Of a stretch of DNA of 64,000 nucleotides, positions 1-13,020 are shown piece by piece. Location: contig CM037787.1 in the NCBI GenBank assembly GCA_021229015.1, positions 37,711,577 to 37,775,576 of the forward strand, read 5' to 3'. The position numbers were made by a program, and so were the translations under genes. Within the stretch, counting starts at the first letter, position 1; every line of letters begins with the position of its first letter. Under the pieces are notes generated by a model. The model was not told the origin of the DNA, made no database searches, and saw only the letters and a program-made list of their open reading frames with translations. This stretch comes from Solen grandis (lineage: Eukaryota; Mollusca; Bivalvia; Adapedonta; Solenidae).

Positions 1-75
1 ATGAAAATAACTTAAAATTAACATAAAGTAACTTAAAATTAGTATAAAGTAACTTAAAATTAGCATAAAGTAAAA
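1..75 (+). repeat. Short tandem repeat of about 21 bp
   Basis: Three to four copies of AACTTAAAATTAGCATAAAG T, starting at or before the window edge. Confidence 0.75.
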
Positions 76-1399
76 GAAGCATCTTTATCTTTTATGTGTT
101 TTGATTTTAGGCAATATTGCAGTTTATCATAATTTATGACATTGTGCTCAATAGGTTGTTTCCGGTGTCGTATACCCATTACATATTTTCTTACATTTAA
201 CACGTTACATATAACTTTTAGGCCGAATAACATCACTCCCAGTCATGCATGTGTATTCTATATGTATGCAAAGTGTGTTGAACTCGAACAGCTGGATTGA
301 ATTATTATTATTCATATGATGTTGAAAATGTTTGAAAAATACACACGTTAAATCGTTATTTTCAGTTATTATTTGAAACTATTTTCTTTGTGTTAGATTA
401 CAAAAGTAATTCGTGCACAGTCCGTTCCTTCATTTGTTTGTTTGTTAGTTGATATAATTGAGTTTTACTGTCACTGTAGGTCAAATGATAAAAAGAATCT
501 GACATGAATTGTCATTTCACATCAAATTTTACTAAAGTTATTCATGAAAATGTTATTAAGCTCGCAAGAGGCTCGCTGAATAACATTTTCATGAACTCGT
601 TTTGTAAAATTTGATATGAAATAACAATTCAAGTCAGATCCTATATATATGGCAATATTAGCTTAAGGCTCAAATATCACAATATATTGCAATATCATTT
701 TGCTTGTAATACCCATTCCTAATTGATTTAAAAGATTTGAATCTGCAAAGAACCTGCCAAAGATCATCGGGACTTTGATTTTCTAGGAATCACTTTGTTT
801 TTGTCATATTCTTGCAAGAGAGCGTCAATTACAGTCAGAGATAACAGGGGATCGGAAAGTTTGAGATGGCACAGGAATGTGTTTTCCTTTGAACATTATA
901 ACAAGCAGAAGCCAGACATCTTCGTCATGACGGTGATAATGATAAAGATTTGCCTGCATACCCATAACACATTAAAGTCATTCCGTCCTTCCATCACATC
1001 CATCATAAATAATGCTGTGAATCATATCGCAGTCTGCAACTACAGTGTATCATTTGTATTGTCAATTTGAAATATCCCCCCCCCCCCCCACACACACCAC
1101 CTTCATGTGACCCTATATCGGATTTAGTTTTCCTTTTATTTTTCATTCCGGATATTATATTGATGCTGGTAGCTATAACGATATTAAGTCTCCAGACATG
1201 TGAGGGTCTTTTCTGTCTGTTCCGTCATTTGTTAGATTCTCCTTATTTATACGCTACAGTCTCTAATTATTTACTAGTCTCTCTATATATTTGTTTATTA
1301 TTATGTCTGGATAATATTTTTTGTTGATTTTGTGTCTATAAGTATCTCGCTTTATGATTAAGGCTGCGAATTTATATTTATTTGGTCCCAGGTATAGAA
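76..1399. other. AT-rich non-coding stretch
   Basis: Apart from the hairpin element at 495-641 and a C13-type run near 1078-1090, I see no gene, tRNA or further repeat structure here. Confidence 0.5.
495..641. mobile_element. Full-length hairpin MITE-like palindrome
   Basis: The outer arms (CTGACATGAATTGTCATTTC and onward) and the inner arms (TTCATGAAAATGTTATT) each pair with their reverse complements around AAGCTCGCAAGAGGCTCGC. Almost the whole 140 bases can fold into one hairpin. Confidence 0.7.
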
Positions 1400-1598
1400 T
1401 TAAGCCTTTACTTCATATAGACTGCTGTACATCCAAGTCTCCTCTGTTTGCTCCTACAATATTGTAGCTCAGATTCTACATAGTCTGCATCAGGCAAAGA
1501 AGAGGTCCATTAATTCTTATGCCATTTTTAGTTCAGTCATTTAATATTCATCAAGTCATAATTTTGTATATGAATATTCATGAGGAAAATGGTTATAA
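1400..1598 (+). mobile_element. TTAA-type MITE, family 2, short copy
   Basis: TTAA, then a CCTTTACTTCATATAGAC start. It has the internal CTCTGTTTGCTC and ACAATATTGTAGCTCAGA segment and the TGAATATTCATGAGG end, with the terminal repeats partly decayed. Confidence 0.55.
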
Positions 1599-1905
1599 AT
1601 TATCACTGGTAAATGGTAAAATTATCTGTAAGCAGAGGTGACATATAGGGATCACTTCTCTGTCGTCTATCTGTCCAGTGGTCTGTCTGTCACACTTTTT
1701 TGTCCCACTTTTTCTGTCACGCTTTTTTGTGACACATGTTCTTGTCTCATAAGCTTATAGGAATAATAAAGAAGATCAAATTAATCTCAGTATGAGACTG
1801 TTCCTGGTGCCTAAGTGATTATAGCTAGCATCTGCCTTGTATCCAGAAAGCTGTTGGTGTAATTCTTGGCTATGACATTTTATTTCAAATTTACTAAAAA
1901 TGAGT

Positions 1906-2504
1906 TTAATCCTATACCTCATGAATAATCATGTACAAATGAAAGACTTAATAAATATTCATTTACAGAATTTAAAATGGTATAATTTGAGATAATGGAT
2001 TTTTTAAATGGTGTACATTGTACAGAATCTGAGCTACAATATTGTATAATCAAACAGAGGAGGCCCTGATCAGTTAGAGCTACAATATCATATGAGCAAA
2101 CAGAGGAGACCCTGATCAGAGAGCTACAATATTGTATGAGCAAACAGAGGAGACCCTGATCAGAGAGCAACAATATTGTATGAGCAACATAGGAGACACT
2201 GATCAGAGAGCTATAATAGTGTATGAGCAAACAGAGGAGACCCTGATCAGAGAGCTACAATATTGTATGAGTAAACAGAGGAGACCCTGATCAGAGAGCT
2301 ACAATATTGTATGAGCAAACAGAGGAGACCCTGATCAGAGAGCTACAATCATTGTATGAGCAAACAGAGGAGACCCTGATCAGAGAGCTACAATATTATA
2401 TAAGTAAACAGAGGAGACCTCAATCAGACAGAGCTCCTTTCAGGGGCTGCAGTCTGATCTAGGATTGCTAATGTGTCAAGCATCTTTATGGAGTAAAAGG
2501 TTAA
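1906..2504 (-). mobile_element. TTAA-type MITE, family 2, swollen by an internal tandem array
   Basis: Flanked by TTAA at 1906 and 2501. It has the family-2 ends in reverse orientation (CCTATACCTCATGAATA at the left, GGAGTAAAAGG at the right). Its interior holds nine tandem 44-bp units (2031-2427) of a segment found once in other copies, which takes the element from about 200-250 bp to 600 bp. Confidence 0.7.
2031..2427 (+). repeat. 44-bp tandem array, nine units
   Basis: Units begin GAGCTACAATATTGTATG and continue AGCAAACAGAGGAGACCCTG ATCAGA. Most units differ from each other at 0-4 positions; the outer units are the most diverged. The right flank is the palindromic centre of the MITE. Confidence 0.9.
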
Positions 2505-2509
2505 TGTAT

Positions 2510-2670
2510 CTCCCTTGCTTGGTGGTGCTCATTATACAAGGGAGCTCCAGGATCAGTAATTGCCCTTTGTTAGGTGTTGTATCATGCCATTTGCCTATGG
2601 TGGGATGTGAGAGACTAGCATAGAAAAATTCCCAAATGGCTGAAATACTGTCATTTGGACAGTATAAAGC
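2510..2670 (+). mobile_element. Decayed SINE (GTCGGTGGGACG family)
   Basis: Body of the same SINE as at 30365 and 47636 (GTATCATGCCA, CAAATGGCTGAAATACTGTC), with many changes. It ends just before a GAT triplet microsatellite at 2695-2731. Confidence 0.5.
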
Positions 2671-2694
2671 CAAGACAAGAAAAGAACTTTCATT

Positions 2695-2731
2695 ATGATG
2701 ATAATGATGATGATGATGATGATGATGATGG
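2695..2731 (+). repeat. (GAT)n microsatellite
   Basis: About ten GAT units with one AAT. It produces poly-Met and poly-His reading frames on the two strands that are not genes. Confidence 0.9.
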
Positions 2732-2734
2732 TGG

Positions 2735-3892
2735 ATAGGTTTCATAATTATCGAAACCAAAATAATCATAACTATAAAAAGCAAGTTAATAAGCAACATC
2801 ATGTTTGTTTTTTTTTTGTTTTTTTTTGTCTGGACTTTTCCAAAGATAGATCCTGGGTTCCAGATAAAGCAACCCTTGCTGAGAGACCTATTAAAATCTC
2901 CCCACAGTCCTATCTAGGTCGGAACAAATATTCAGTCCTGTTTGAGACATGGCAAACATGTGAAGAGTTTGTATTGGCAGTGATAATAAAAGATAGGATA
3001 GTCTAACTGGAGTGTAAATATCTCTCCCTGCAGTCTGAAAAGCGACTGACTCTGTAAAGTTGTTCTCTCTCTGTAGAAGTGCCGTTCCTTCAGACGAAAG
3101 ATTTACTTTGATGTCTTTGTGACAAGGGAACAAATTACAGTCTTCAGCATTTGTGTTGCAGTATAGAGCATTATTATGAAGGCAGATGATACCTGGATAT
3201 TGAACATTAGAAAGATCTTTCAAAAATAGATATATCTATTATGGGTACTTTTCTTCTTCCTCTTAATCAAAAAAGACCCATTGTTATTAAATTATGCCAT
3301 TTGAAGTCAGTCCAATTATCCTTTTATATTCTATAAGATTTTTTCTACAGATGAAATTATATTTAAAGGCTTGTACAGATATATATAGAAAAAATAGTTC
3401 AGCAGAGGTATATTTCTGCTGGTATGACTAAGGCATTTAATGCTTTTTTTCCCGAATTTGGAGGGGGGGGGGGATTTCCCAAATTTTCTTCCATAGTTTG
3501 CTTAAAATTTACTGAAAATTTACTTCTTGACATATTATTTCATTAAATCATATTGTAAAAGCTGTGTTTAAACATAAACATGATTTTTTTTTTTTGCAGT
3601 ATGTTTAAGTTTCCTTTATTAATTGATTTATTTGCATAATTTCTGAATTCTGTACCAGAACTTCCCAAAAGTGAAAGGTACATTAAAGTTGTATCTAAAG
3701 TTTGGTTGAAAAAGTCCTAAATGGCTTATAACAAGTTATTTCAAGGATCCAAAAATTGGCAGAATTACACTCTGTCTTGCTCACACTTAAGTTGACAGAG
3801 TATTGGTCATAGGTTTGATCCCCTGCTATGACATTTAGTTGTGTCTTCTTAAGTTGTTTTGTTTGGCCCTTACAGCTACAGAAATAAAACAG
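2735..3892. other. Non-coding stretch
   Basis: AT-rich DNA with T and G homopolymers (2810-2827, 3465-3474, 3585-3595). No supported gene or repeat family. Confidence 0.4.
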
Positions 3893-4134
3893 TTAACCCT
3901 TTCCCTCATATAGACTCATTTTGACGCACGCAATAGGTACCACATAAAGCCTCATCTGCAGAAAACCACAGTTAAACCTTACCAAATTTAATTGCAAAAT
4001 CCTCATTTCCAGACCACTGAGGAGCACCGAACAGCATAAAACCTGATCAGCCTGCGAGTTACTCGCAGACTGATCTGGTTTTATGTTGTTCGCATAGGTC
4101 TTTTCATGGTTTCCTCTATGAGGGAAAGGGTTAA
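3893..4134 (+). mobile_element. piggyBac-like MITE, family 1, copy 1
   Basis: A 242-bp element starting TTAACCCTTTCCCTCATA and ending with its reverse complement. The TTAA duplication and CCC-starting ends fit piggyBac-type movement. The centre is a near-perfect palindrome (GATCAGCCTGCGAGT and its complement). No coding capacity. Confidence 0.85.
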
Positions 4135-4599
4135 CAATCACATGTGTTACCCATGAAGTTAAATTTGACGCATCACTTAACAGGCAAGATTTCAAGTAGT
4201 ACCATTGCACAAAAATTAATTGTATAGAAATTGTAATTTCGCTCATGCGATATACATGTACTGAGAAATGTCTCTTGAAGCTATCATCAGAAGCTAGCTA
4301 AATGGTCTGTTTACTACAAGGGCCAAATGGAAGAACCCATCACTATATTTTGTGTAATACAGTAGGCTCGAATGTAGGTTGACGTGTGACGTTACAAGCG
4401 TTGTTGACTTTAAACTCACAAGTCAACACACATCGACGATTCTATTAAAACAGTAACGTTTGCGTTTTTATTTCTATGTAACTTCATAGTCTCATTTTGA
4501 GGCATGAGCAAAATTTTGAGAGGCTGACCGTGAAAGTGTTCAAAGTGTGTATAGAAATAGAAGCTAGAAGATGGAACTGAGTCAACCCTAGAATTAGAA

Positions 4600-4757
4600 C
4601 ACCTCCAGTGTTTGTGCATACAATGCTTGGATTCTACACAGGCTACATGGCAAAGAAAATTTCAATGTTTCATAAAAATTATGTTATTCAAAGTTCAGTC
4701 ACTTAATATTCATTAAGTCATAATTTGTACATGAATATTCATGAGGTAAAGGGTTAA
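4600..4757 (+). mobile_element. TTAA-type MITE, family 2, 3' half
   Basis: Contains the CACTTAATATTCATTAAGTC segment and ends TGAATATTCATGAGGTAAAG GGTTAA like the other copies. The start cannot be placed. Confidence 0.5.
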
Positions 4758-5460
4758 TGGTGATGACCTTTGGTGAAGTATAAATGGTTTATGTAATTAA
4801 ATATCAAGGATTTGGTTCAGGAAAATGGGCTAAATTATAGATTAATGCCATATAACATGCTTCTGCCGTATTAAATCCTCTTATGAAATTACGTCATATC
4901 CATTACTTCAATTCGCGGTCAATTTGCTATGGCAAACTTAATGTTACTGATAATGCCTCAACATGTTTTTGTTTTGGATTACTGCATGGTTCCCTAATCT
5001 TGGAAAATATCAATAACTAAATAACCTTGAAAGTTGAAATAGCCAGTGTAGAATAAATAAACTGTTACTCAAGAGGCGCATAATTCCACTCAAGTTTTAT
5101 TGAGTGTTTAAAACGACCAGGGTTATTTAGGTAATGAACATGTTTTCCTATTGATTTTGGCTTAGATGCATTTAAGCTATCTTATCCACGGAGAATTATT
5201 TTCTGAAACTGATAGATGAAGACCAGTTATTCTGGTAGGTAGATTGTAATGTAAAAATATCTGTCAAAAATTTTTAATATTTCCTTTTCTGAAAGAAATT
5301 GAAAAATCACTTGTAGAACAAAAAAAGCCTCTTAAAAAATAAGTAAAAATGATTCTACAAAAATAGAGAAAAATAAGAAAAAAATGCCTGTCCAAGGGGG
5401 GGGGGGGACCCTGTACACTAACCCCCTTTCAACAAAGAAAGCTACGTTCGAATGAAAGCC

Positions 5461-6052
5461 ATGCCCCCCCAGAGGTCAAGGTCATTTGAAGGTCAAGGTC
5501 ACCGGGCAGGTAGAGCTCATTAATGTGCTTGAGAAATTTGGAGACTGTAGGTGGAAGGACTTCTGTTTGTTATGGTCAAAGTTAAAGTTTTGTGGAAAAC
5601 AGACAAACAAACAGACAGACCAAAAACAATGCAGCCCCAATCTGTTTATCCGATGGCATAAAAACAAAAATAAAATAGGAACAGTGGTCTTCTGGGTAGA
5701 TAGTTAACAACCCAACAGCAGCTGTATATATATGATATGTTGGGTGGATAGTGTCAGGCATGTATTGGGAAGACTAATAATGTGATAAATTATTCTAAGT
5801 TCTACTATCCTATTTTAATTTGAAGCGCTAGGCTCAAAAAGAACCATGCCTCTGTGGTGGGGCCATAGACCTTGGGGGTCAAGGTCATTTGAAGGTCAAG
5901 GTCTCCTGGCGGGTAGAGCTCATCAAAGTGCATACACCTGAGAAGTTTGGAGGCTGTAGGTGGAAGTTGGTCATGGCTAAAGTTTTGTGACAAACAGACA
6001 GACCAAAAACAATATGCCCCTGATCTATTGATGTGGGCGTAATAAAACAACT
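5461..6052 (+). repeat. Two copies of an AGGTCA-rich interspersed repeat
   Basis: Copies at about 5467-5665 and 5862-6052 share GGTCAAGGTCATTTGAAGG, then GGTAGAGCTCAT, GGAGGCTGTAGGTGGAAG and a CAGACAGACCAAAAACAAT tail ending in a 'ggcataaaa' motif. The same tail is seen near 28690-28760 and 32490-32530. No coding capacity. Confidence 0.65.
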
Positions 6053-7119
6053 TTTCATTGAAAATTCACTTTATTTTCAAACCTTGGTACAGTTACTTTT
6101 CTGATGTACAGATGCAAGTTACAAACAGTTTTGATGAATTTAAAATTTTTTTGTCTTTCTGATTCTGTCATGTCCCATGCTATTTATATAAACCTTACAA
6201 TACTGTGGGCACTAACGTTACTGCCATTGCAACCATCACAGACCAATATCAGCCTGCACATTTGTGCAGTCTGATCATGGTCTTCACTGATAGCGATTCA
6301 GTCAATAAATCTTCAGCAATCAACCCCTTATACAACTTATGGTAAAGTCCAAAATGAAGAAAGGTCAGTAAAGTATGGTATGTAAAGTTTGTAAATGATG
6401 ACCTTGAACTTTTGCCTGATATATAGTTTATGAAACTGTGTATGTGTATAAAAGAATGTTACTGAGACTTTTTTACATGGACCTAAATTAATTACCTGCC
6501 TTAATATTGCACAGGTATTATTCATATATATAAATTAATTAAGTTGCCAGTTGGGTTATATAAATCCACTGACCCAAGTGCTCATTCTTCCAGTCCTGCC
6601 TGTAGTCTTAAGTTTCCCCTCCTAAGAGGCTATCTTATTCAAGCTATAATTTTTGTCCTATTGTTTTATGGACAATTTGAACAATTACATACAACGATCA
6701 CATGTTTAACCTTGGATTAGTTCAGGTATAAGTAATAGGTACAATAGTATAACTTTCAGGTATGTGTTGTTTACCTTCAGTGCAGTATGTTTGTATAATG
6801 ACTTATGTCAGGCTTGGACTGCTTATTTATGGCTGATTTTTGAACTTTTCAATGGAAATAAATGAATGATATTCAACATATTGGGATAGCAGTTTAAAAC
6901 CCAAGACATCAGGGGTTTCCTTAAGGATTTGACTGTCACCTGCTCAGTGGGCAAGTTACTTTGAACATCTACTTGCCCCCAGTGAAAACAGCTTGTCCAA
7001 TCTTTAAGTTAGTTAGTGTTTGTTAATGTTTAAAACTAAATATGTGTAGTATTAAGATGAATTTTAGTTAACATGTATAAAACACAATTTGCAAGCAACT
7101 TACCCCATATATAATGTAG

Positions 7120-7153
<34 letters not shown>

Positions 7154-7404
7154 ACGAAAAATTACATTTACGAAAATAACCTTGCCCGATGGGCTATCTC
7201 CTTGTAAAAATCACTTGCCCATGGTGATTTTAACCCGGCACGGGCAAGCGGGCGTCCACTTAAGAAAACCCCTGGACATGTCCCGTCAATGACATACTAG
7301 TCGTGCATTACACAAAGTCTTCCCTATTTCAGTCACAGTTTCTCTCAAGTAGTGTATATCATCCTCAATCAGTGACTGACCAGGTAAACAATGGTGACTA
7401 CCTC
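6053..7404. other. Non-coding stretch with an A30 run
   Basis: AT-rich, with poly(A) at 7120-7150 next to CACTTGCCC-type direct repeats (6940-6990, 7210-7255) that may be an old retroposed repeat. No gene is supported. Confidence 0.4.
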
Positions 7405-7563
7405 AAGGTAAAGTCCCTGTAATGGTTCTGCTACATTTTGGACCTCATGGCCTTTCAATGGAGATAACCAAGGTTTCCTTATGTTTCATTAGGATACCTT
7501 CGTTATCTTGCTAGAGGTTAGGTGGTCCAAAACGTAGCAGAACCATTACAGGAACTTTACCTT
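7405..7563. mobile_element. Full-length hairpin MITE
   Basis: About 40-base outer arms, AAGGTAAAGTCCCTGTAATG and onward to TTTTGGACC, pair with the right side. Inner arms (GATAAC..AGG..TCCT) also pair. 159 bp, no coding capacity. Confidence 0.75.
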
Positions 7564-7899
7564 AAAACAGAAGAGTCCAAGTCAGAGGCAAAGTTACAAA
7601 GTGTTTCAAGGTCACATTTCCCATTTTCTTTGTGCTCTATGTAACGATTTTACGCTATTGTAGTGAAAAAAGTGCTTTGAAGATGGGGTCTAACATAGAC
7701 AATATTTATCTTCCATTTAAAACAAATATCAAACTGCAAGATTTAGCAAATAATCCATGCATATGAACACAATCAACGTTATAACTTTAAACAGAAACAG
7801 CAAACAAAACATTTTTTATTTCCACATTTAACAACCAATTAAATAATATCTGTTTCGAATCAGAAAATCCAAAACCTGGTGGACCTTACTTGTTTACCA

Positions 7900-8062
7900 T
7901 GATACTGCGCGAGGCACCTTTGAAGATTACCTTTTATTTCTCTCTCTCAAAACATCTGGTTATATACAAAGCATGAATTTGCAGTGTGGCAGCACTATAT
8001 CTGTCGTCTAGAAATGACAGGAATACTGTCGGTGGGACGTTAAACCCAAGAAACAAACAAAC
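7900..8062 (+). mobile_element. SINE 3' part (GTCGGTGGGACG family)
   Basis: Ends GTCGGTGGGACGTTAAACCC followed by an AAAC-type tail, the 3' end of the SINE seen at 47636. The 5' part is diverged. Confidence 0.6.
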
Positions 8063-11000
8063 AGTTGGCTGTGTTCTCAAAAATACTCATACTTAAAATA
8101 CAATTTCCATGCTTAAACTCAAAGTAAATTATTATTTTGAATAATAAAACGAGGGCTTGGTGTGAATCTATTGAAACTGCTTCTATCTTTATATGTCGTA
8201 TTACATAATAAATACCAGGCACCAAGTTCTTCAAAAGAAAATAATAAATAAATACCAGTATGGAATTTTTACTACAATATTTAGTTCGACCTTCAAATCA
8301 TACTTATTATTTTTTTTTCTAAAAAAGGGGAAGCGGAAGAAGAAGAAGAACTTGATAGTTATTATGGTTGCTTAGGTCATTTCTCAGATAAAGCATGTAT
8401 GTCGAATGGTTTAAGCCTAAACTATGTATACTTCATTCACATATAGCTGCAATGCAATAAAGGCACATTAAAATAAATCCATTAATCCTGTTATGTTAGA
8501 CTTTTCTGTTCAATTTTCTGATGACCTCTTTATGTTTAGTTTCTTGCGTGAATGTTTATTGTGCTGGAAATTGAAATGCAGCTCTAAAGAAAATAAGACA
8601 ATATCACCTTTATAAGGATTAAAAGTAATTTTTCCTTCAATGTCATTGGTACACACAACCTTGACTTGCATTTGGAAATTGCATACTGATCGAGATACAA
8701 TATAAAGATTATGGCAAGAAATTATTCAAATCAAGAGATGGCTCATATCCTTTTTTACCCAGTCTTGAATTGAGTGATTATCCATCCATCATTATTATGT
8801 CAATCTATCATAATAGAGAGAGCTGAAAGCAATTCCTTATCACCAAGAATAAAAATATTTTCTTCTTTCTTTGTGTGTTATTATTTCTAACCATTTATCA
8901 AAAGAAGTATAAAAAAGAGAATCTGTCTATGTAAAAACATTAAGTGTTTTCTTATGAAAGAATGTAGAAAAAAGTTACTGCAATAGAATATTCATTTACA
9001 TTTCTTTAGGAGAGAAAAAATGGTATGTGCTTTTATCTCATCCGAGTTTAGGCTGAATGGTAGAATGCTTGGCCTCTGCATCAAAGGAGAATAATTAAAG
9101 AGATAGAAAAAGACAGAGAGTAACCTTATTTGTAAGTGATCCTCTTATAAAGTGAAGAGGGCGCTACTGCACGTAAGGAGATCCCATTAGCTGCTCGTGC
9201 TTCAGGAGCTGGTTGAAGTCTCGTCCATAAGCAGATAAATCTTGAGAGTCAAAAGACTTTCATGCACGGGAATTGGAGTGATTGGTCAGAATAAATCTTG
9301 CCCTGAAGTGGCAGTGAGGAAGTGAAAGTGCTCAATAACTAAGGCCTGATTAACTCTCCAGTGGTGGAGGACAGATTGATCCTGGTCATTAAATGCTTGT
9401 AAGTCTCTGGTCAACTAATCATACATCTGGTTCATTTGGAAGCTTGGATTGTTTAAAAAAGAAGGCAGTGGTATCTGAGAGAACAGAATCTACTAGAGGA
9501 GGGAAAAAAATGAAAGTATGGTTTGTCATAAAATGTACTGTCTAGATCTAGCAATTTACTTGAGGCAGACACAGATATTTGTGAAAAAATGAAATCAATA
9601 ATATATAAGACATCTGTCTGTATATGAAGGTAACATTTTTATGCTTTTTCATTCTTAGATGGTTTTTATTTGAAGATAGGCAGAAAAGTAATCTGGTATT
9701 ATAGAAGTCCCATTTTCTTGAAATTTCATTAAAAGCTCCATGTAAAAAAGTACTGATATATGTAAATTTAACAAAAAATATCTTTCATTTGTTTTAATTG
9801 TAATTGGGTTATTTGTTCTAGAGTTACTGCCCATATTCACCTTTTATTTTGGTTTTTTGTAATTTGATAGTTTGAATATATTGTGAATATATTGCCCCCT
9901 TCCCCTTCTTATATAATGGACCTAAAAATATATAAGATTAATTTCTTGGGGTCTGTAGTATAAACATTTTTATTGATATGTATATTATAATGAGTATTAT
10001 ATAAGAATCTATTGTGAATACCAAAGCACTGCAAACATGTACATATTGTATTACCCCAGAGAATGAAACATCTGGAATACCAGTAGGACTTAAGCTGGAG
10101 TTCAAGTTGAATTTTACCAGTATTTTTCAATGGTATATAGTACTATGATACTCTTCCATTGGGGAAAAAATGTGTGTTAATTTGTGTGTAAATACCAGTG
10201 GAATTCCACTCCATTTTCCAGTGGAATTCCACATCAGTATAAAATCAGTATAACACAAAGAATAAGGTTTTGTTAATTTCTGCACATTTTGAACAATTAA
10301 CATGTATTATTTTATAGGTACTAAAAGTAGCATTTTCCTGGAAATATTAATGCTGGATGCAACCAATATGGTAAAACATGCTTTGTTTCTCAAGCTTCAT
10401 CATAGTTGCAGAGTTTAAATGAATTACAAGCCTCAAGGGAGAGACGAAATAGAGACAGCAGAGAATTTTTTCATTCATTTTATGTCTGACAGAGGCTTAT
10501 TTTTCCCGAAGGAAACGTTAACATGCAAAATATTTCAGCTAATGTTGTTGTTATTGGATAAGGTAGCATCGCAGCGACCCTTCCAGCTGCTACTGGGGAC
10601 AAAACACTTCTACGACCTTAACATACTGGAAATTGAACAGTTTCAAACTATAGTTTTAATCAAGGAAATGTCCACCAGGAGCATTGACTGCAAAACATCC
10701 ATCTGTAATTCGAATCTGAAATTAGCTTTTTTTCTCTCTTTTTTGCAGTATAAAATGAAAATATTGAAAGAAAAAACTGAAGATATTATGGGTACAATGG
10801 CATTTTCTTCACAGTGTTTCAGTATTTAGTCATAGATTAATGCTGTAGGTAAATCAAACTGGAATAAGTTAATTGCCAATGATGAATACCATGTTTATTG
10901 TTCAATATTATAGGAATTACGCTCTTCACATTCCGTCACTTCACAGCCTGTCATGTCATGTCCAGCCTGTTTCAGTCAAGTTCAAAAAACATTATTAGGC

Positions 11001-11233
11001 ATGATCAAACATATTTGACAGTGTTCAGATATCAACATGTTTGGTGATTTGATCATCACATTATACAACTCGGTTCATCAGATAATGCATTCACACTTGG
11101 AATATAATGATTATACAAGAAAAGATGAACCAACCACTGTCTCAATGGACTGCTATATTGGGACTATTTCTCACAGTTTATAAGATTATATAAATATGTA
11201 GAAGCAAATCTAAAAAAAAAAAACTTTCATTAT
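8063..11233. other. Long AT-rich non-coding stretch
   Basis: No recognised gene. A less AT-rich island at about 9040-9410 ends in a donor-like CTT|GTAAGT and might be a non-coding exon, but nothing else supports it. Confidence 0.35.
10419..10829 (+). other. Isolated 136-codon open frame
   Basis: The longest open frame outside recognised repeats in the left third. It starts MNYKPQGRDEIETAENFF. No motif, signal or family is recognised. The reading frame crosses an intron-acceptor-like CTTTTTTGCAG near 10739-10749, so it may combine intronic and exonic or purely random sequence. Confidence 0.12.
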
Positions 11234-11475
11234 TTAACCCTTTCCCTCATATAGACTCATTTTGACGCACTCAATAGGTACCACATAAAGCCTGATCTGC
11301 AGAAAACCACAGTTAAACCGTACCAAATTTAATTATAAAATCCTCATTTCCAGACCACTGAGGAGCAGCGAACAACATAAAACCTGATCAGCCTGCGAGT
11401 TACTCGCAGCCTGATCTGGTTTTATGCTGTTCGCATAGGTCTTTTCATGGTTTCCTCTATTAGGGAAAGGGTTAA
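11234..11475 (+). mobile_element. piggyBac-like MITE, family 1, copy 2
   Basis: Same ends and TTAA flanks as the copy at 3893; full length, highly similar, same orientation. Confidence 0.85.
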
Positions 11476-11699
11476 TGTAGGTTTTTTTTTCACATATACA
11501 TAATATAGGTAATTTGAATGATATTCCTTATAACAAAAATATAGATGTATGATTCTTATATTGGAAAAATTAAAAAAAAAAAAATCTTAGACAAATCAGC
11601 AGACAAGTGCAGTTAACTCTATCAAGGCCCTTTTCCTTTGTCAGAGTGGTACTAGCTCGTATGCAGGGATATGAATCACCTTTAGTGATCCTTTAGGTT

Positions 11700-11885
11700 A
11701 TATAATACTGATAGTCCTATATTGAGTGGGCTGTTTGCCGGGGTATTTACATTGCGCTAGCAGTATATCAATCATTTGGGGACTGCCTTCCTGAAGCAGA
11801 TGTGGTACTTTACACTTCCCACTATAGACAAGTGGCATGGAACCACACCCAGTGACAGTATCCTGACACAGGGCCAACAAGTCCA
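11700..11885 (-). mobile_element. SINE (GTCGGTGGGACG family), decayed
   Basis: Shares ACCACACCCAGTGACA, ATCCTGACAC.GGGCCAAC and CCACCCTTA.ATGCTGAG with the better copies at 30365 and 50575. Confidence 0.6.
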
Positions 11886-12075
11886 GGGACCACCCTTACA
11901 TGCTGAGTAGGATTATCAAGAAAGTGAGTGGGTTGTTACATTTGTAACATGTGTTCATTTGATGGTTCAGGGGGGAATACTGCAGCTAGTATTACAGTCT
12001 CTTATAAATGGTTCACAAAATACTGCAGAGGACCAACTGCAGGCCTATAGTGTATAAACCTATGGGTTCCTTAGT

Positions 12076-12296
12076 TTAACCCTTTCCCTCATATAGACTC
12101 ATTTTGACGCACTCAATAGGTACCACATAAAGCCTGATCTGCAGAAAACCACAGTTAAACCGTACCAAATTTAATCATAAAGTCCTCATTTCCAGACCAC
12201 TGAGGAGCAGCGAACAGCATAAAACCTGATCAGCCTGCAAGTTTATGTTGTTCGCATATGTCTTTTCATGGTTTCCTTTATGAGGGAAAGGGTTAA
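12076..12296 (+). mobile_element. piggyBac-like MITE, family 1, copy 3 (internal deletion)
   Basis: Same ends and TTAA flanks. About 20 bases of the central palindrome are missing on one side of the loop, as expected from deletion at a hairpin. Confidence 0.85.
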
Positions 12297-12747
12297 GTTA
12301 AATTAGCCTGACTGACAGTTATTTAAATTGACCTTTGACATTGAAATTCAGTAGTTAACCCCAATGCAATCAATCAGTTACTGACAACTAATGTAATATG
12401 TTGACAAAGATTTATTGAACCTCACATCATGTTCAGAATGCCAGAAAATTTGCTCATATTTTTAAACCCAGAAATAGGCCAAGTGAAGCATGTAACTGAT
12501 GAAGACTTTCAGATGATCGATTGACAACATGTAGTTACTCTTGATATTTCAAAGCGTATAATCAGTTAAACTCAAGAATTTTTTTACTTGAGTGATTACT
12601 TTTTCACCAACTGTCATTGCATGTAATTTTAGTCTCTTTCTTCCAAGTGGGTAGGTAGGTATAGGGATTGAACAGTTATGAATGAGGAGGCCTTAAAAAT
12701 CAGGGTTCAGTGTAACGGATTCCTCAGTGACTTCAGCACAGTTCATC

Positions 12748-13020
12748 TTAAAGCAGCTTTTTCACAGATGGCAATTGACTAAGATTTTTTATAAACTATC
12801 TGAGTGATACTATTCCTCTATCTATGCCCATCTAAAGGTGATGGTTGCCCATTTCGTAAGCAACTTTCCATGATTGTTAACAAAATTGGTGGTTTCTCCA
12901 TCAAAGGCAACAAAAAGTGTTAAACCATGTTTGGAATTAATAAAACTGTGTTTATAATTTCTTTTCTGTGTGCTGTCAATGACTGTGCTCACATTCACTC
13001 TTTGCGCATGCGCTTACTTC
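12748..13020 (+). mobile_element. Partial copy of the TTAA element found whole at 43783
   Basis: Starts TTAAAGCAGCTTTTTCACAG like the terminus at 43783. It shares an internal CACTCTTTGCGCATGCGC segment with that element in reverse sense. The other terminus is not found. Confidence 0.45.

Noticed and set aside
2031..2427. CRISPR array
   Set aside because: The units are head-to-tail with no unique spacers, inside a eukaryotic MITE.
2476..2802. Poly-His frame (minus) and poly-Met frame (plus)
   Set aside because: Both come from the GAT triplet microsatellite at 2695-2731.
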